NCBI GenBank assembly: GCA_946408315.1
Contig: CAMJRV010000021.1
Location: 1 to 14,463 of the forward strand
DNA: 14,463 bases
Direction: 5' to 3'
Source of the DNA: an uncultured Bacillota bacterium
GTDB lineage: Bacteria > Bacillota > Clostridia > Peptostreptococcales > Anaerovoracaceae
Shown: piece by piece, positions 7,275 to 14,463 of the stretch
Position numbering within the stretch: position 1 is the first letter of the stretch
How the letters are laid out: every line of letters begins with the position of its first letter
Program-made: the position numbers and the translations under genes
The notes under the pieces: model-generated
Database searches by the model: none
What the model was told of the DNA's origin: nothing
Seen by the model: only the letters and a program-made list of their open reading frames with translations

Positions 7275-8702
7275 TTATTTCATACAATTATGCTTATGTA
7301 ACAATTTGACGACGGTAGATTGATCTACTTGGAGCACTTCCGCCACTTTGTAAGTGGAATGGTACATCTCATAAGCCTTGCTTACAAGTTGTTTTTCCAG
7401 ATCCCACTTTGCTTCTTTCAAAGGCCGGATACTGATATTCGTAACGGCTGGCACATTTGAATTCCCTCTATGCTCGGATATCACGCTTTTCAGATTCTCT
7501 TTACGGATCACATCCTCTTCTGACATGACGAACAGTCTTTCAATGACATTCTCCAGTTCCCTCACATTTCCCGGCCACTCAAATCGGGTCAGAATATCAA
7601 GAAGTCCGTTTTCAATTTTCTTATTGCACCGGTATTTTGAATTGTTACGAGACACAAAGTATTTTGTAAGAACATCGATATCCTCCCGGCGATCTTTCAG
7701 GGGCGGGATATTAATCGGAATTACATTCAGCCTATAATAGAGATCCTTTCGGAACTTACCCTCTTCGCACATTCGCTTTAAGTCCCGATTAGTTGCCGCC
7801 ACAACTCTTGCATTGACCTTGCGGCGCTCCGTTCCGCCAACCCTGGTAAAGGACCCATCTTGGAGAAAATCGAGCAATTTGACCTGTAAAGTCAGTGGAA
7901 GCTCGCCGATTTCATCCAGAAACAGTGTTCCCATATGCGCCATTTCCACCTTTCCTTTTTTTCCTGCGGCATTGGCCCCGGTAAACGCTCCCTTTTCATA
8001 TCCGAACAGTTCGGATTCAATCAGCTGTTCCGGTATGGTCCCACAGTTTATTTTTATGTATGGTTCACTGTTGCGATTGCTGAATTTATGCAACGACCTG
8101 GCCACGACTTCTTTTCCAACGCCCGTTTCTCCCTGTATCAATACGGAAACCTCCAGCGGCGCCACTCTCGTAATCGTATTTTTCAGCTCCTCCATGACAG
8201 GATCGCTGGAAATGAACCCTTCCGCCTCGAACATGGACTCTCTTAAATTATGAATTTCCGCTTTATTTTTTTCGATCTCTGCCGCCTGCTTTTCCACCGT
8301 ATGCAGGAGCTCGTTCACCGAATCCACATCTTTTGATGTGCTGATGATCATAGCGATTTCATCCTGCTCCTTGTTGAAAATCGGCACCCCCGTTGCCAGA
8401 ACAGTTCTGCCGTCCTTCAATTTTTGCAACACATTGACGGTTTTTCTCTGCCGCACCACCTCCATCGTGCTACTGACCGAAAAGTATCCTTCCCGTTCAA
8501 GGTCTTCCGCACTGCGCCCGATGATCTGGTCCACAGGCAATCCGATGGTTTTGACGGAAGCAGGGTTTACAAATAAAATTTTCCCGACTCCGTCTGCAAC
8601 AAATATTTCCTCACCAAGATATTCGACCATCACTTTATAAAACTCACCTTCATATCCGGCGGATACGATTTTTTTCAAATAGCTCTGATTTGAAACAGGC
8701 AC
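7275..8702 (-). CDS. Sigma-54-dependent transcriptional activator with PAS sensor
   Basis: A 475-aa enhancer-binding protein that opens sigma-54 promoters using ATP. Domains by this start: PAS sensor about 25-125 (GEEIFVADGVGKILFVN, IIGRSAEDL), a coiled-coil linker about 135-158, and an AAA+ domain with Walker A GETGVGKE (191-198), the sigma-54 contact loop GAFTGA (238-243) and Walker B LFLDEIGE (260-267). WPGNVREL is at 376-383, and a C-terminal TyrR-like helix-turn-helix covers about 451-472 (KVAEVLQVDQSTVVKLLHKH). Start: GTG at 8702 has AGGGAGG 8 nt upstream. The in-frame ATG at 8747 lacks a ribosome site and falls at the predicted transcription start. It probably controls the methylamine operon from 7087-7102. 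The PAS ligand is unknown; a methylated amine is a guess. Stop TAA. Confidence 0.93.
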   Translation of the reverse strand: MPVSNQSYLKKIVSAGYEGEFYKVMVEYLGEEIFVADGVGKILFVNPASVKTIGLPVDQIIGRSAEDLEREGYFSVSSTMEVVRQRKTVNVLQKLKDGRTVLATGVPIFNKEQDEIAMIISTSKDVDSVNELLHTVEKQAAEIEKNKAEIHNLRESMFEAEGFISSDPVMEELKNTITRVAPLEVSVLIQGETGVGKEVVARSLHKFSNRNSEPYIKINCGTIPEQLIESELFGYEKGAFTGANAAGKKGKVEMAHMGTLFLDEIGELPLTLQVKLLDFLQDGSFTRVGGTERRKVNARVVAATNRDLKRMCEEGKFRKDLYYRLNVIPINIPPLKDRREDIDVLTKYFVSRNNSKYRCNKKIENGLLDILTRFEWPGNVRELENVIERLFVMSEEDVIRKENLKSVISEHRGNSNVPAVTNISIRPLKEAKWDLEKQLVSKAYEMYHSTYKVAEVLQVDQSTVVKLLHKHNCMK

Positions 8703-8751
8703 TTCCAAAACCTCCCTTTCCGAATAACTCCGTTGTGCTGTGAACATCTTA

Positions 8752-8780
8752 ATAGTAATCCTAAATATTTATTGTGGCAA
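8752..8780 (-). promoter_or_regulatory. Sigma-70-like promoter of the activator gene
   Basis: The minus strand has TTGCCA (-35, 8775-8780), a 17-nt spacer and TACTAT (-10, 8752-8757). The predicted start is near 8745, leaving about 45 nt to the GTG start at 8702. The palindrome at 8780-8793 shares a base with the -35 box, a typical place for autoregulation. Confidence 0.6.
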
Positions 8781-8793
8781 TGAAAATTTTCAT
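8780..8793. promoter_or_regulatory. Palindromic operator candidate at the activator promoter
   Basis: ATGAAAATTTTCAT is a perfect 14-bp palindrome that abuts the -35 box and overlaps the stop of the MgtC-family gene. Near-identical copies (ATGAAAATATTCAT) form the two arms of the inverted repeat at 7211-7250. The recurrence at both promoters of this circuit suggests the activator's own binding site. It is AT-rich, so chance cannot be excluded. Confidence 0.5.
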
Positions 8794-9479
8794 CTAATTT
8801 CCTTCACCTTTGCCTTCGAGACGCCTTCCAGCCCGGAAAGCTCTGCGGTAAAGCCGCTTTTATCTATCTTTTTGCCCGACTTGTTGAACCTCAGCTTCGC
8901 AGTCAGGTGATAGACAACCTTCTCTTCGCCAAGCTCCTCGGAAATGTCCACGTCCTCCAGAGAAATATCGTAATTTTGGGCGATCTTCTTGACGCGGATC
9001 AAGGTGGACGACAAGTCCGCGCAGTCCAGCTCCACCCGGAGTCCCTTATATTTCACCTTTCGGAATCTCTTCTCCAGATATTCAAAGATCGTCAGTGTGA
9101 GGATGATCGCCACGGCGCCTGCCACGGCGGCCTCGTAAAATCCTCCTCCTGCGGCGAGGCCCAGACAGGCCACGGCCCACAGGCTTGCCGCGGTAGTCAG
9201 GCCCTTGACGGTCAGGCCTTCCCGCATGATCGTTCCCGCTCCCAGGAAGCCGATTCCCGAAATGACCTGGGCTCCCAGACGCGTCGGGTCCATCGTCGTG
9301 ATCCCGGCATATTTATTCAGGGACAGCTCCCCCATGAGCATCACGGCGGCGGCGCCAATCGCTACGAGCATATGGGTTCTCAGGCCTGCGGGCCTGTTGT
9401 TTGTCTCTCGTTCCCAGCCGATGATGCCTCCGATGGCCATGGCCAGCAAAATTCTCAAACAGATCTCAAGGATCGTCAT
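8790..9479 (-). CDS. MgtC/SapB family membrane protein
   Basis: 229 aa. The N-terminal membrane domain has about four to five segments and the MgtC family signatures RPAGLRTH (29-36), GIGFLGAGTI (75-84) and TTAASLWA (95-102). It is followed by a basic stretch (EKRFRKVKYKG) and a soluble ACT-like C-terminal domain (about 145-229). MgtC proteins are tied to growth at low Mg2+ and, in Salmonella, to control of the F1Fo ATPase; the role here is unknown. Start ATG at 9479 has AAAGGGAG about 6 nt upstream; the upstream TTG at 9497 adds six residues and is less likely. It ends in TGA 87 nt before the activator start and may have no functional link to either neighbour. Confidence 0.9.
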   Translation of the reverse strand: MTILEICLRILLAMAIGGIIGWERETNNRPAGLRTHMLVAIGAAAVMLMGELSLNKYAGITTMDPTRLGAQVISGIGFLGAGTIMREGLTVKGLTTAASLWAVACLGLAAGGGFYEAAVAGAVAIILTLTIFEYLEKRFRKVKYKGLRVELDCADLSSTLIRVKKIAQNYDISLEDVDISEELGEEKVVYHLTAKLRFNKSGKKIDKSGFTAELSGLEGVSKAKVKEIR

Positions 9480-9529
9480 TCCAATCTCCCTTTCCAATCG
9501 TCTTCTTAACCGTCCCCTTAACGGAGGAA

Positions 9530-9549
9530 AGGGCGGATTGCTCCGCCCT
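9530..9549 (-). terminator. Hairpin at the end of the ABC operon, weak intrinsic terminator
   Basis: AGGGCGGA and TCCGCCCT form a perfect 8-bp GC-rich stem with a 4-nt loop in the gap between the binding-protein stop and the MgtC-family gene. On the minus strand only a short T-run follows (CCCTTTCC), so termination may be partial. Confidence 0.55.
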
Positions 9550-9586
9550 GAAAAAGATAAACCGCACGTCTCGGAGGTCTATGAAA

Positions 9587-10675
9587 TTATTCCTTTAACG
9601 AACCTGCGTTATCGATCTTCGTCTTGAATTCTTCGACGAGTCGTTCTCTGTTCTCTCCGCTCCAAACAGCGTCATAGGCGATTACGTTGATATCGCTGAT
9701 CTTTTCCAATCCGTCGGATACCTTGGCGTTGACATTGATAGGAAGCCGGTTGCTCTTTGATTCGATGAAGCATTCCTGCCCTCTTTGCGACAGGGTCCAG
9801 TCGATAAAGAGCTTCGCATTATCCTGCTCTTCCGCCTTGCCGTTCTTGATGAGAGCGACGGCGCCGACTTCATAGCCCGTTCCGTCTTCCGGGAAGGTGA
9901 CTTCAATCGGATATCCCTCGTTTGCAGGCTTCAGTCCGTCATGGGCGAAAGTAAGCGCGATGGCGGCTTCTCCCAGCGCCACTTCCATCGGAGGCGCAGC
10001 GCCGGCCTTGGTGTACTGGCGGACATTCTTATTCAGCTTCGCCATATAGTCCCACGCCTTGTCTTCTCCCATCATCTGGACGATGGTAGCCAAAATGCTG
10101 TAGGAGGTGCCGGAGGTGGATGGATGAGCCATTGAGACCTGACCTTTGAACTCAGGCTTCAACAGATCTTCCCAGGTCTTGGGATATTCAAGATTGTTCT
10201 TCTCGAACCAATCCTTGTTGCATGCAAAGGCAAGGGCTCCTACATAGAAGGGCGACCAGGCTCCGTCAGGATCCTTGTACTCATCAGGGACATTGGCGAG
10301 CTCAGGCGAAGTGTAGGGCTCCAGAAGTCCATCGGCTGCCGCCGCGATGTAGGTATCGGTCGATCCGCCGTACATTAAGGAAGCATTGGGGTTAGCCCCT
10401 TCCGCCTTTACTCTCGTGAGCATTTCTCCGGCAGACAGTCTGACATAGTTTACCTTGATGCCGGTATCCTGCTGAAATGCGTTGAAATAGAAGGGAAGCT
10501 CGGTTTCGGGCAGAGCGCTGTAAACGGTAAGCTCCTTATATGCCGGTTCCGGCTTGTCTCCGCCGCCGCCTCCGTTTTCCGAACCCGAACCGGAAGAACC
10601 GCATCCGGAAAGAGCGGCCATCACCATCATGAGGGCCAAAAGCAGAGCGCACATTCTCATACGTTTTGTAAACAT
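9587..10675 (-). CDS. ABC transporter substrate-binding lipoprotein, AfuA/FbpA-like
   Basis: A 362-aa exported lipoprotein: a basic start, a hydrophobic core and a lipobox ALSGC with the lipidated Cys at 25, then a Gly/Ser-rich linker. The mature part has the two-lobed periplasmic-binding fold of the iron/AfuA class (LTVYSALPE near 49, KTWEDLLKPEFKGQVSM near 166, EDGTGYEVGAVALI in the second half). There is no adjacent Tyr-Tyr pair, as used by FbpA to bind iron. AfuA-type relatives bind sugar phosphates, and the linked kinase and isomerase genes fit that better. Start ATG at 10675 has AGGAGG 6 nt upstream. Stop TAA. The substrate is inferred only. Confidence 0.9.
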   Translation of the reverse strand: MFTKRMRMCALLLALMMVMAALSGCGSSGSGSENGGGGGDKPEPAYKELTVYSALPETELPFYFNAFQQDTGIKVNYVRLSAGEMLTRVKAEGANPNASLMYGGSTDTYIAAAADGLLEPYTSPELANVPDEYKDPDGAWSPFYVGALAFACNKDWFEKNNLEYPKTWEDLLKPEFKGQVSMAHPSTSGTSYSILATIVQMMGEDKAWDYMAKLNKNVRQYTKAGAAPPMEVALGEAAIALTFAHDGLKPANEGYPIEVTFPEDGTGYEVGAVALIKNGKAEEQDNAKLFIDWTLSQRGQECFIESKSNRLPINVNAKVSDGLEKISDINVIAYDAVWSGENRERLVEEFKTKIDNAGSLKE

Positions 10676-10754
10676 TTCAATCCTCCTCTTGTTTTTGCTT
10701 GATAATAACGGGATGTTTCATAAAAGGTTCTATATCAAGAAGCCGCCGAACAGA

Positions 10755-11630
10755 TCAGTATTCGGGATACCGCTCCTGAATATATTCTTCCACATCGCTC
10801 CGGCTTCCCTTGAAGGGGCCGAAGGTTTCCATCTTTAAGGATACGAGAGCCGACGCATACAGTAAGGCGTCCGGTATGTTCTTGTCAATGCGTTCCGTTA
10901 TGTAGCTGCCAAAGGTACTGTCTCCCCGTCCGGTACGTCCGCTGAGATTCCTTGCCCGAAGGGGGCAGGTATAGAAGGTCTCTCCGTCGTAAACCAGCAC
11001 CTCGGTGTGATGAGTGATCATGATTTCCTTTGCGCCCCAGTCGAAGAGCAGCTTCGCAGCTTCCCTCCTGTCGGCGCAGCCCGTCATGATTTCGGCCTCC
11101 GCAGCGTCGGTCTTCAGATAGGTGATGTAGGGAAGGTACTCCTTCTTCTCCTCCCAATCGCGGAAAACCAGCGCGCCGTCCTCGGCGCGGCGCAGAAAGC
11201 CCTGCATGTCGCAGGCAACCTTACCCTTCTTCGCGAGGAAGGGAAACAGCTCATAATCGTAATCTCCGTAAATCAATCCGGCCATCTGGTAGATTTCCGA
11301 CTCCGCCTCGGGAATGTCTTCAACCAGGAAAGGGTCCATGACCCCGCGTACCGTGGCCGTCCTTCGCTCCCGGTCCGGGGTGTGATAGACGTTGTGGATG
11401 GAAGTGGTGGCCTTCGACGGCAATACGGTCAGATCTCTGATATACAGGGCGTCCAGGACGTACTGATCCTCGGGCGCCATCTTCGTTACAGCCCCGAGCC
11501 TCCGGCCTCCGGCCAGCTCGGCGTATGCGCTGTAGATCAAAGCGCCTCCGATAAATTTCTTTACCACTCCGTCAAAAGCCTCGTCATAATCGAGAGAAAC
11601 GGGCCCGATTAAATAGCAATCATATTTCAT
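10755..11630 (-). CDS. PfkB-family carbohydrate kinase
   Basis: A 291-aa ribokinase-type kinase that would phosphorylate a sugar or related small molecule with ATP. The N-terminal FIGGALIYSA (27-36) corresponds to the family's substrate-binding Gly-Gly. The C-terminal signature TGRGDSTFGSYI (233-244) contains the anion hole and catalytic base Asp237. The usual DTxGAGD is modified here to SGRTGRGD, but G-x-G-D is intact. LKTDAAEAE (172-180) matches the conserved N/D-x-x-E region. Start ATG at 11630 follows AGGAGG by about 6 nt and lies 35 nt after the TAG of the isomerase-like gene. Stop TGA. The substrate is unknown; the context suggests a compound brought in by the adjacent ABC importer. Confidence 0.88.
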   Translation of the reverse strand: MKYDCYLIGPVSLDYDEAFDGVVKKFIGGALIYSAYAELAGGRRLGAVTKMAPEDQYVLDALYIRDLTVLPSKATTSIHNVYHTPDRERRTATVRGVMDPFLVEDIPEAESEIYQMAGLIYGDYDYELFPFLAKKGKVACDMQGFLRRAEDGALVFRDWEEKKEYLPYITYLKTDAAEAEIMTGCADRREAAKLLFDWGAKEIMITHHTEVLVYDGETFYTCPLRARNLSGRTGRGDSTFGSYITERIDKNIPDALLYASALVSLKMETFGPFKGSRSDVEEYIQERYPEY

Positions 11631-11665
11631 TTCTTACCTCCTGCGTAAAAAGAATCTGATCCCCT

Positions 11666-12538
11666 CTATGCGTTTTCAATTTCCCTGCGGACTCTTTCCT
11701 GGACCTCCCGGTTGAAGGGAATAAAGCTGTGACTATAGTATTCGCAAAGCCAGACGCCCTGATAACCCGCTTTCTTTATCACCGACAGGGCTTCCCCCAG
11801 GGGCGCCTTTCCCCAGAACGGAGGGATATGGATATCCCCTCTTCCGAAGGCGAAGCGGTAATTTCGGTCCATCGTCTTGTAGATATCGAAGTTATCGATC
11901 CGCATCATCTCGAAATCTCCGGTGTTGTCGTTGATATGCAGGTGACTGAGCAGAGGCGCGCAGCTTCTCACCGTCTCCATGAAATCATATCCGAAATGAA
12001 GGGCGGACAAATACAGGTGCCCGAGGTCCAGCGTCATGCCCATGTTCGGATGATTTACGGCGCGGACAAAATCGGCCGCCTTGTCTGCATGTTCGACCTC
12101 AATATTTTCAATGCTCAGCTTGACGCCCAGCTGCTGTGCGTATTCCGCAGCCTCAAGATGGGCTTCAAAGAACGCCTTTTCCCGCTCGTTGTACAGCGTC
12201 TTGACCTCGTAGTGCAGGTTCAGAAGCTCGATCCCAAGGGCCTCGCATACATCGACGGAGGAAAAGAGTACGGCCCGGTGCATGTCGAGCTCCTCCAGAT
12301 TGCGAAGGTCCAGACCGTAACCCGCATGGGAGGTGTATCTCAGCGGAAAGCGCCCGAGTATTTCCCGGACATAATCCACAACCCGAGGCTTTACCTCTCC
12401 GCCTATGATCATGGGAAAGGTGGACAGATTGATCTCGCAGGCGTTGAAGCCGTCGTTCACAAAACGCCCGAGCACCTCTTCCAGTTGGAGCAAGCCGGTG
12501 GAATCCGGAAGGTTGACGCCGATGATGTAATCTTTCAT
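11666..12538 (-). CDS. Sugar phosphate isomerase/epimerase-like TIM-barrel protein
   Basis: A 290-aa member of the xylose-isomerase-like/AP-endonuclease-2 TIM-barrel family, which contains metal-dependent sugar isomerases and epimerases. Candidate metal ligands sit at the usual strand ends: Glu144 (LSIENIE), Asp171 and His174 (LDLGHLY), His201 (SHLHIND), His237 (GDIHIP) and Glu266 (WLCEY). Start ATG at 12538 has AAGGAG 6 nt upstream. The stop is TAG (11666-11668). If read as Pyl the protein would gain 13 residues, ending at a TGA inside the next gene's ATGA. A long open frame on the plus strand across this gene is an antisense shadow. The substrate is not predictable from sequence. Confidence 0.88.
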   Translation of the reverse strand: MKDYIIGVNLPDSTGLLQLEEVLGRFVNDGFNACEINLSTFPMIIGGEVKPRVVDYVREILGRFPLRYTSHAGYGLDLRNLEELDMHRAVLFSSVDVCEALGIELLNLHYEVKTLYNEREKAFFEAHLEAAEYAQQLGVKLSIENIEVEHADKAADFVRAVNHPNMGMTLDLGHLYLSALHFGYDFMETVRSCAPLLSHLHINDNTGDFEMMRIDNFDIYKTMDRNYRFAFGRGDIHIPPFWGKAPLGEALSVIKKAGYQGVWLCEYYSHSFIPFNREVQERVRREIENA

Positions 12539-12566
12539 TTTGTTCTCCTTGTGTTATGTCGACCAT

Positions 12567-12586
12567 CGCCGCAGGGTTGCGCGGCG
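12567..12586 (-). other. GC-rich hairpin directly after the ABC ATPase amber stop
   Basis: CGCCGC and GCGGCG pair perfectly around an 8-nt loop, starting 4 nt after the TAG at 12591-12593 and ending before the ribosome site of the next gene. There is no T-tract, so it is not a terminator. It may stabilise mRNA ends or affect termination on the amber codon. Confidence 0.4.
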
Positions 12587-12590
12587 CAGG

Positions 12591-13709
12591 CTATTTCAGT
12601 ATCCTGACGCAGGCGTCGTCCATTGCGATACCGACTCTGTCTCCCTCATAGAAGCGCTCGGTCAGTTGAGGATTGTAGACCTCCACGATGACGGGACCTG
12701 TGCCGATATTGATCTCGTACTCCACCCGGGAGCCGTAGTAGACGGCCCTGGTCACTTCTCCCGCGATGCCGCCCGGCGCCGCTTTCCCGAGGCGGACCGA
12801 TTCAGGCCGCACCGAGAGGACGCATTCGCCGTTTTCTTCGATCCCGCTCATGGCGCCGGGGTTTGGCACCTTATAGACCGTATCTCCCAGGGCGACCACG
12901 GCTTTGTCGCCGTCCCTGCCTCGATAGACGCAGGGGATAAAGTTTGCTTTTCCGATAAAGTTTGCAACGAACCGGTTTGCCGGAAATTCGTAAATCTCCT
13001 GTGGGCTTCCCACCTGCATGATATTTCCGTCCTTCATGATGACGACTTTGTCTGAAATCGCCATGGCTTCCGACTGGTCGTGGGTGACGTAAAGACTGGT
13101 GATGCCCAGCCGCTTCTGCAGGGAACGGAGCTCATCCCTCATATGTTCTCTCAGCTTCGCGTCCAGATTGGACAGGGGTTCGTCAAAGAGCAGGACCTTC
13201 GGCTCGATGATGACGGCCCGGGCAAGTGCCACGCGCTGCTGCTGTCCTCCCGACAGTTGATTGGGAAAGCGGTTTTCCATCCCGGTAAGCTCCATCAGTT
13301 CGATGACCTTTTTCGTCCGTTCCATCAGCTCCTGTTTTCCAAGCCTCTGGACCCGCAGCCCGTAGCAGACGTTCTCAAAGATCGTCAGATGCGGGAACAG
13401 GGCGTAGGACTGGAACACCATGGAGATATCTCTTTTGTTCGGCGGAACGTTGGTAACAGAGCGGTCCCCGATGAAGATTTCCCCGCCGCTGGGGGTTTCA
13501 AATCCGGAAATCATGCGGAGCGTCGTAGTCTTTCCGCAGCCCGAGGGGCCCAGAAGGGTCATCATTTCTCCCGTCTTGATCTCCAGATTGATATGGTTAA
13601 CGGCAACCGTATCGCCGAGCCCTTCATGGGACGGAAAAACCTTTGCCAGATTTATCATTTTGACGCCGCTGGAACGCTGCCTCAGATCTTCCACAATATC
13701 TTTACTCAT
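12591..13709 (-). CDS. ABC transporter ATP-binding protein (FbpC/PotA-like, with TOBE domain)
   Basis: A 372-aa ATPase that powers the importer. Motifs by this start: Walker A GPSGCGKTT (54-62), Q-loop Gln100, signature LSGGQQQR (152-159), Walker B LLFDEP (173-178), D-loop SNLD, and switch His210 (VTHDQSEA). A C-terminal region of about 125 residues fits the TOBE/OB-fold domain of this class. Start: ATG at 13709 with AAGGGGG 8 nt upstream; GTG at 13727 adds six residues but has no ribosome site. It follows the permease stop by 21 nt. The stop is TAG at 12591-12593; readthrough would continue for over 140 codons out of frame across the next gene, so efficient termination here is needed. Confidence 0.95.
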   Translation of the reverse strand: MSKDIVEDLRQRSSGVKMINLAKVFPSHEGLGDTVAVNHINLEIKTGEMMTLLGPSGCGKTTTLRMISGFETPSGGEIFIGDRSVTNVPPNKRDISMVFQSYALFPHLTIFENVCYGLRVQRLGKQELMERTKKVIELMELTGMENRFPNQLSGGQQQRVALARAVIIEPKVLLFDEPLSNLDAKLREHMRDELRSLQKRLGITSLYVTHDQSEAMAISDKVVIMKDGNIMQVGSPQEIYEFPANRFVANFIGKANFIPCVYRGRDGDKAVVALGDTVYKVPNPGAMSGIEENGECVLSVRPESVRLGKAAPGGIAGEVTRAVYYGSRVEYEINIGTGPVIVEVYNPQLTERFYEGDRVGIAMDDACVRILK

Positions 13710-13730
13710 GTATACGACCCCCTTCACAGA

Positions 13731-14463
13731 TCACGAATTTGTTCTTTTCATATATTTCGGTTTGAACAGCATATTTACCAACAGATTGATCAGCGCGATG
13801 GCCGCCAGTATGATGATGATCATAATGACGATATAGGCTGCGGCGCCGCTGTATTGGCTCGATTCAAACAGGGCGAAGATCCGGGCCGTGGACAGGTTCC
13901 ATTTTGGCGAGATCAGGAAAATGATGGAGCTCACCGCCGTCATGGCCCTGACAAAGGAGTAGACCAGTCCGGAGAAAAATGCCTGACGAAGCAGGGGCAG
14001 CGTGACTCTGCGGAATGTAGTCCCCGCTCCGGCCCCCGATATGGTAGACGCCTCTTCGATGGAACGGTCGATCTGCAGCAGGGTAGTCGTTCCCGCCTCA
14101 ATGCCTACCGGCATATTGCGGAAGGTAAAGGCCGCCACGAGAATCACCGAGGTCCCAGTCAGAAGCATGGGTTCATGATTGAAGGTGAATATGTAGCCGA
14201 TGCCCAGGACCGTTCCCGGGATGGCAAAGGTCAGAATCGAGGAAAACTCCATGATTTTCTTGCCGAAAAACTTCTGGCGCACCACGAGGTAGGCGATGGC
14301 CATGCCCAGAATTCCCGAAATCGGAGCGGAAACAGCCGCCAGTATGATGGAGTTTTTCACCGGATCCCAGCCCATGGAGAAGACATACATGAAATGTTCC
14401 AGGGTGAAGGTGTTGTTGACTCCCCAGGTCTTTACGAAAGCCCCCGCCAGCACGGTGCCGTAC
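13731..14463 (-). CDS. ABC transporter permease, FbpB/AfuB-like (5' end outside window)
   Basis: The C-terminal 243 residues of a binding-protein-dependent permease are visible. The frame is open to the window edge (YGTVLAGAFVKTWG at the edge is internal sequence), so the GTG at 14453 is not the start. It has about six membrane segments. An EEASTISGAGAGTTFRRVTLPLL block near the middle is the EAA motif that contacts the ATPase. FbpB/AfuB-type permeases carry two such halves, and this looks like the second. The stop TGA lies 21 nt before the ATPase start. It is the upstream-most gene seen of the operon that also encodes the ATPase, two sugar-type enzymes and the binding lipoprotein. Confidence 0.92.
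   Translation of the reverse strand, partial: YGTVLAGAFVKTWGVNNTFTLEHFMYVFSMGWDPVKNSIILAAVSAPISGILGMAIAYLVVRQKFFGKKIMEFSSILTFAIPGTVLGIGYIFTFNHEPMLLTGTSVILVAAFTFRNMPVGIEAGTTTLLQIDRSIEEASTISGAGAGTTFRRVTLPLLRQAFFSGLVYSFVRAMTAVSSIIFLISPKWNLSTARIFALFESSQYSGAAAYIVIMIIIILAAIALINLLVNMLFKPKYMKRTNS

Noticed and set aside
8703..8747. ATG at 8747 as the activator start
   Set aside because: No ribosome site, and it coincides with the predicted transcription start. GTG at 8702 has AGGGAGG at 8 nt. The ATG remains possible if the promoter call is wrong.
10698..10739. CTTGATA/TATCAAG inverted repeat between the kinase and binding-protein genes
   Set aside because: Only 7-bp arms separated by 28 nt; too weak to call a regulatory element.
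12165..12566. 133-aa minus-strand frame overlapping the TIM-barrel gene
   Set aside because: Arg/Gly/Pro-rich out-of-frame shadow, relevant only as the path taken if the ATPase TAG were read through.
11729..12607. Plus-strand 292-aa open frame opposite the TIM-barrel gene
   Set aside because: Length is a by-product of codon bias on the coding strand; the minus-strand gene has a ribosome site, operon fit and conserved metal ligands.
1..14463. tRNA-Pyl, other RNA genes, CRISPR arrays, insertion sequences or riboswitches
   Set aside because: The few non-coding gaps are all under 300 bases, and nothing in them resembles these elements by eye.

Overview
All supported genes lie on the minus strand, so transcription runs from high to low coordinates. 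Gene families, strong AGGAGG-type ribosome sites and in-frame amber codons read as pyrrolysine (Pyl) suggest an anaerobic Bacillota (Clostridia) bacterium that demethylates methylated amines. The organism assignment is inference; no rRNA or other marker is present.

Region 1 (about 14463 to 9587): an ABC uptake operon, in the order permease (cut by the window edge), ATPase, TIM-barrel isomerase/epimerase-like protein, PfkB-type kinase and binding lipoprotein. The binding protein resembles the AfuA/FbpA group. The sugar-type enzymes beside it point to a sugar or sugar-phosphate substrate rather than iron. A hairpin at 9530-9549 follows, then a gene for an MgtC/SapB-family membrane protein.

Region 2 (8793 to 6987): a regulatory module. 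A PAS/AAA+/HTH sigma-54 activator gene has its own sigma-70-like promoter, with a perfect palindrome abutting the -35 box. The gene ends at a long inverted repeat plus T-tract (7211-7250). Each arm of that repeat carries a variant of the same palindrome. About 150 bp downstream is a near-perfect sigma-54 promoter (7087-7102) that fires into the methylamine operon. The leader of that operon contains an AGGAGG site followed by a tiny reading frame with amber codons, ending in a TAA that overlaps the mtbC start codon.

Region 3 (6987 to 1): the methylamine operon. The order is corrinoid protein (mtbC), dimethylamine methyltransferase (mtbB, in-frame TAG at 5248-5250), a 45-aa membrane peptide, an SSS-family symporter, a non-Pyl MttB homologue, and a Pyl-type trimethylamine methyltransferase (mttB, in-frame TAG at 450-452, 3' end off the window). 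The symporter would import a methylated amine. The methyltransferases would pass methyl groups to the corrinoid on MtbC, and an enzyme not encoded here would move them on to a folate or other carrier.

Genes for Pyl synthesis and charging (pylS, pylT, pylBCD), for corrinoid reactivation (RamA-like) and for the second methyl transfer (MtbA-like) are absent, so they must lie elsewhere. TAG is still used as an ordinary stop: 3 of the 12 visible gene ends are TAG, including two in the unrelated ABC operon. This fits facultative rather than constitutive amber decoding.
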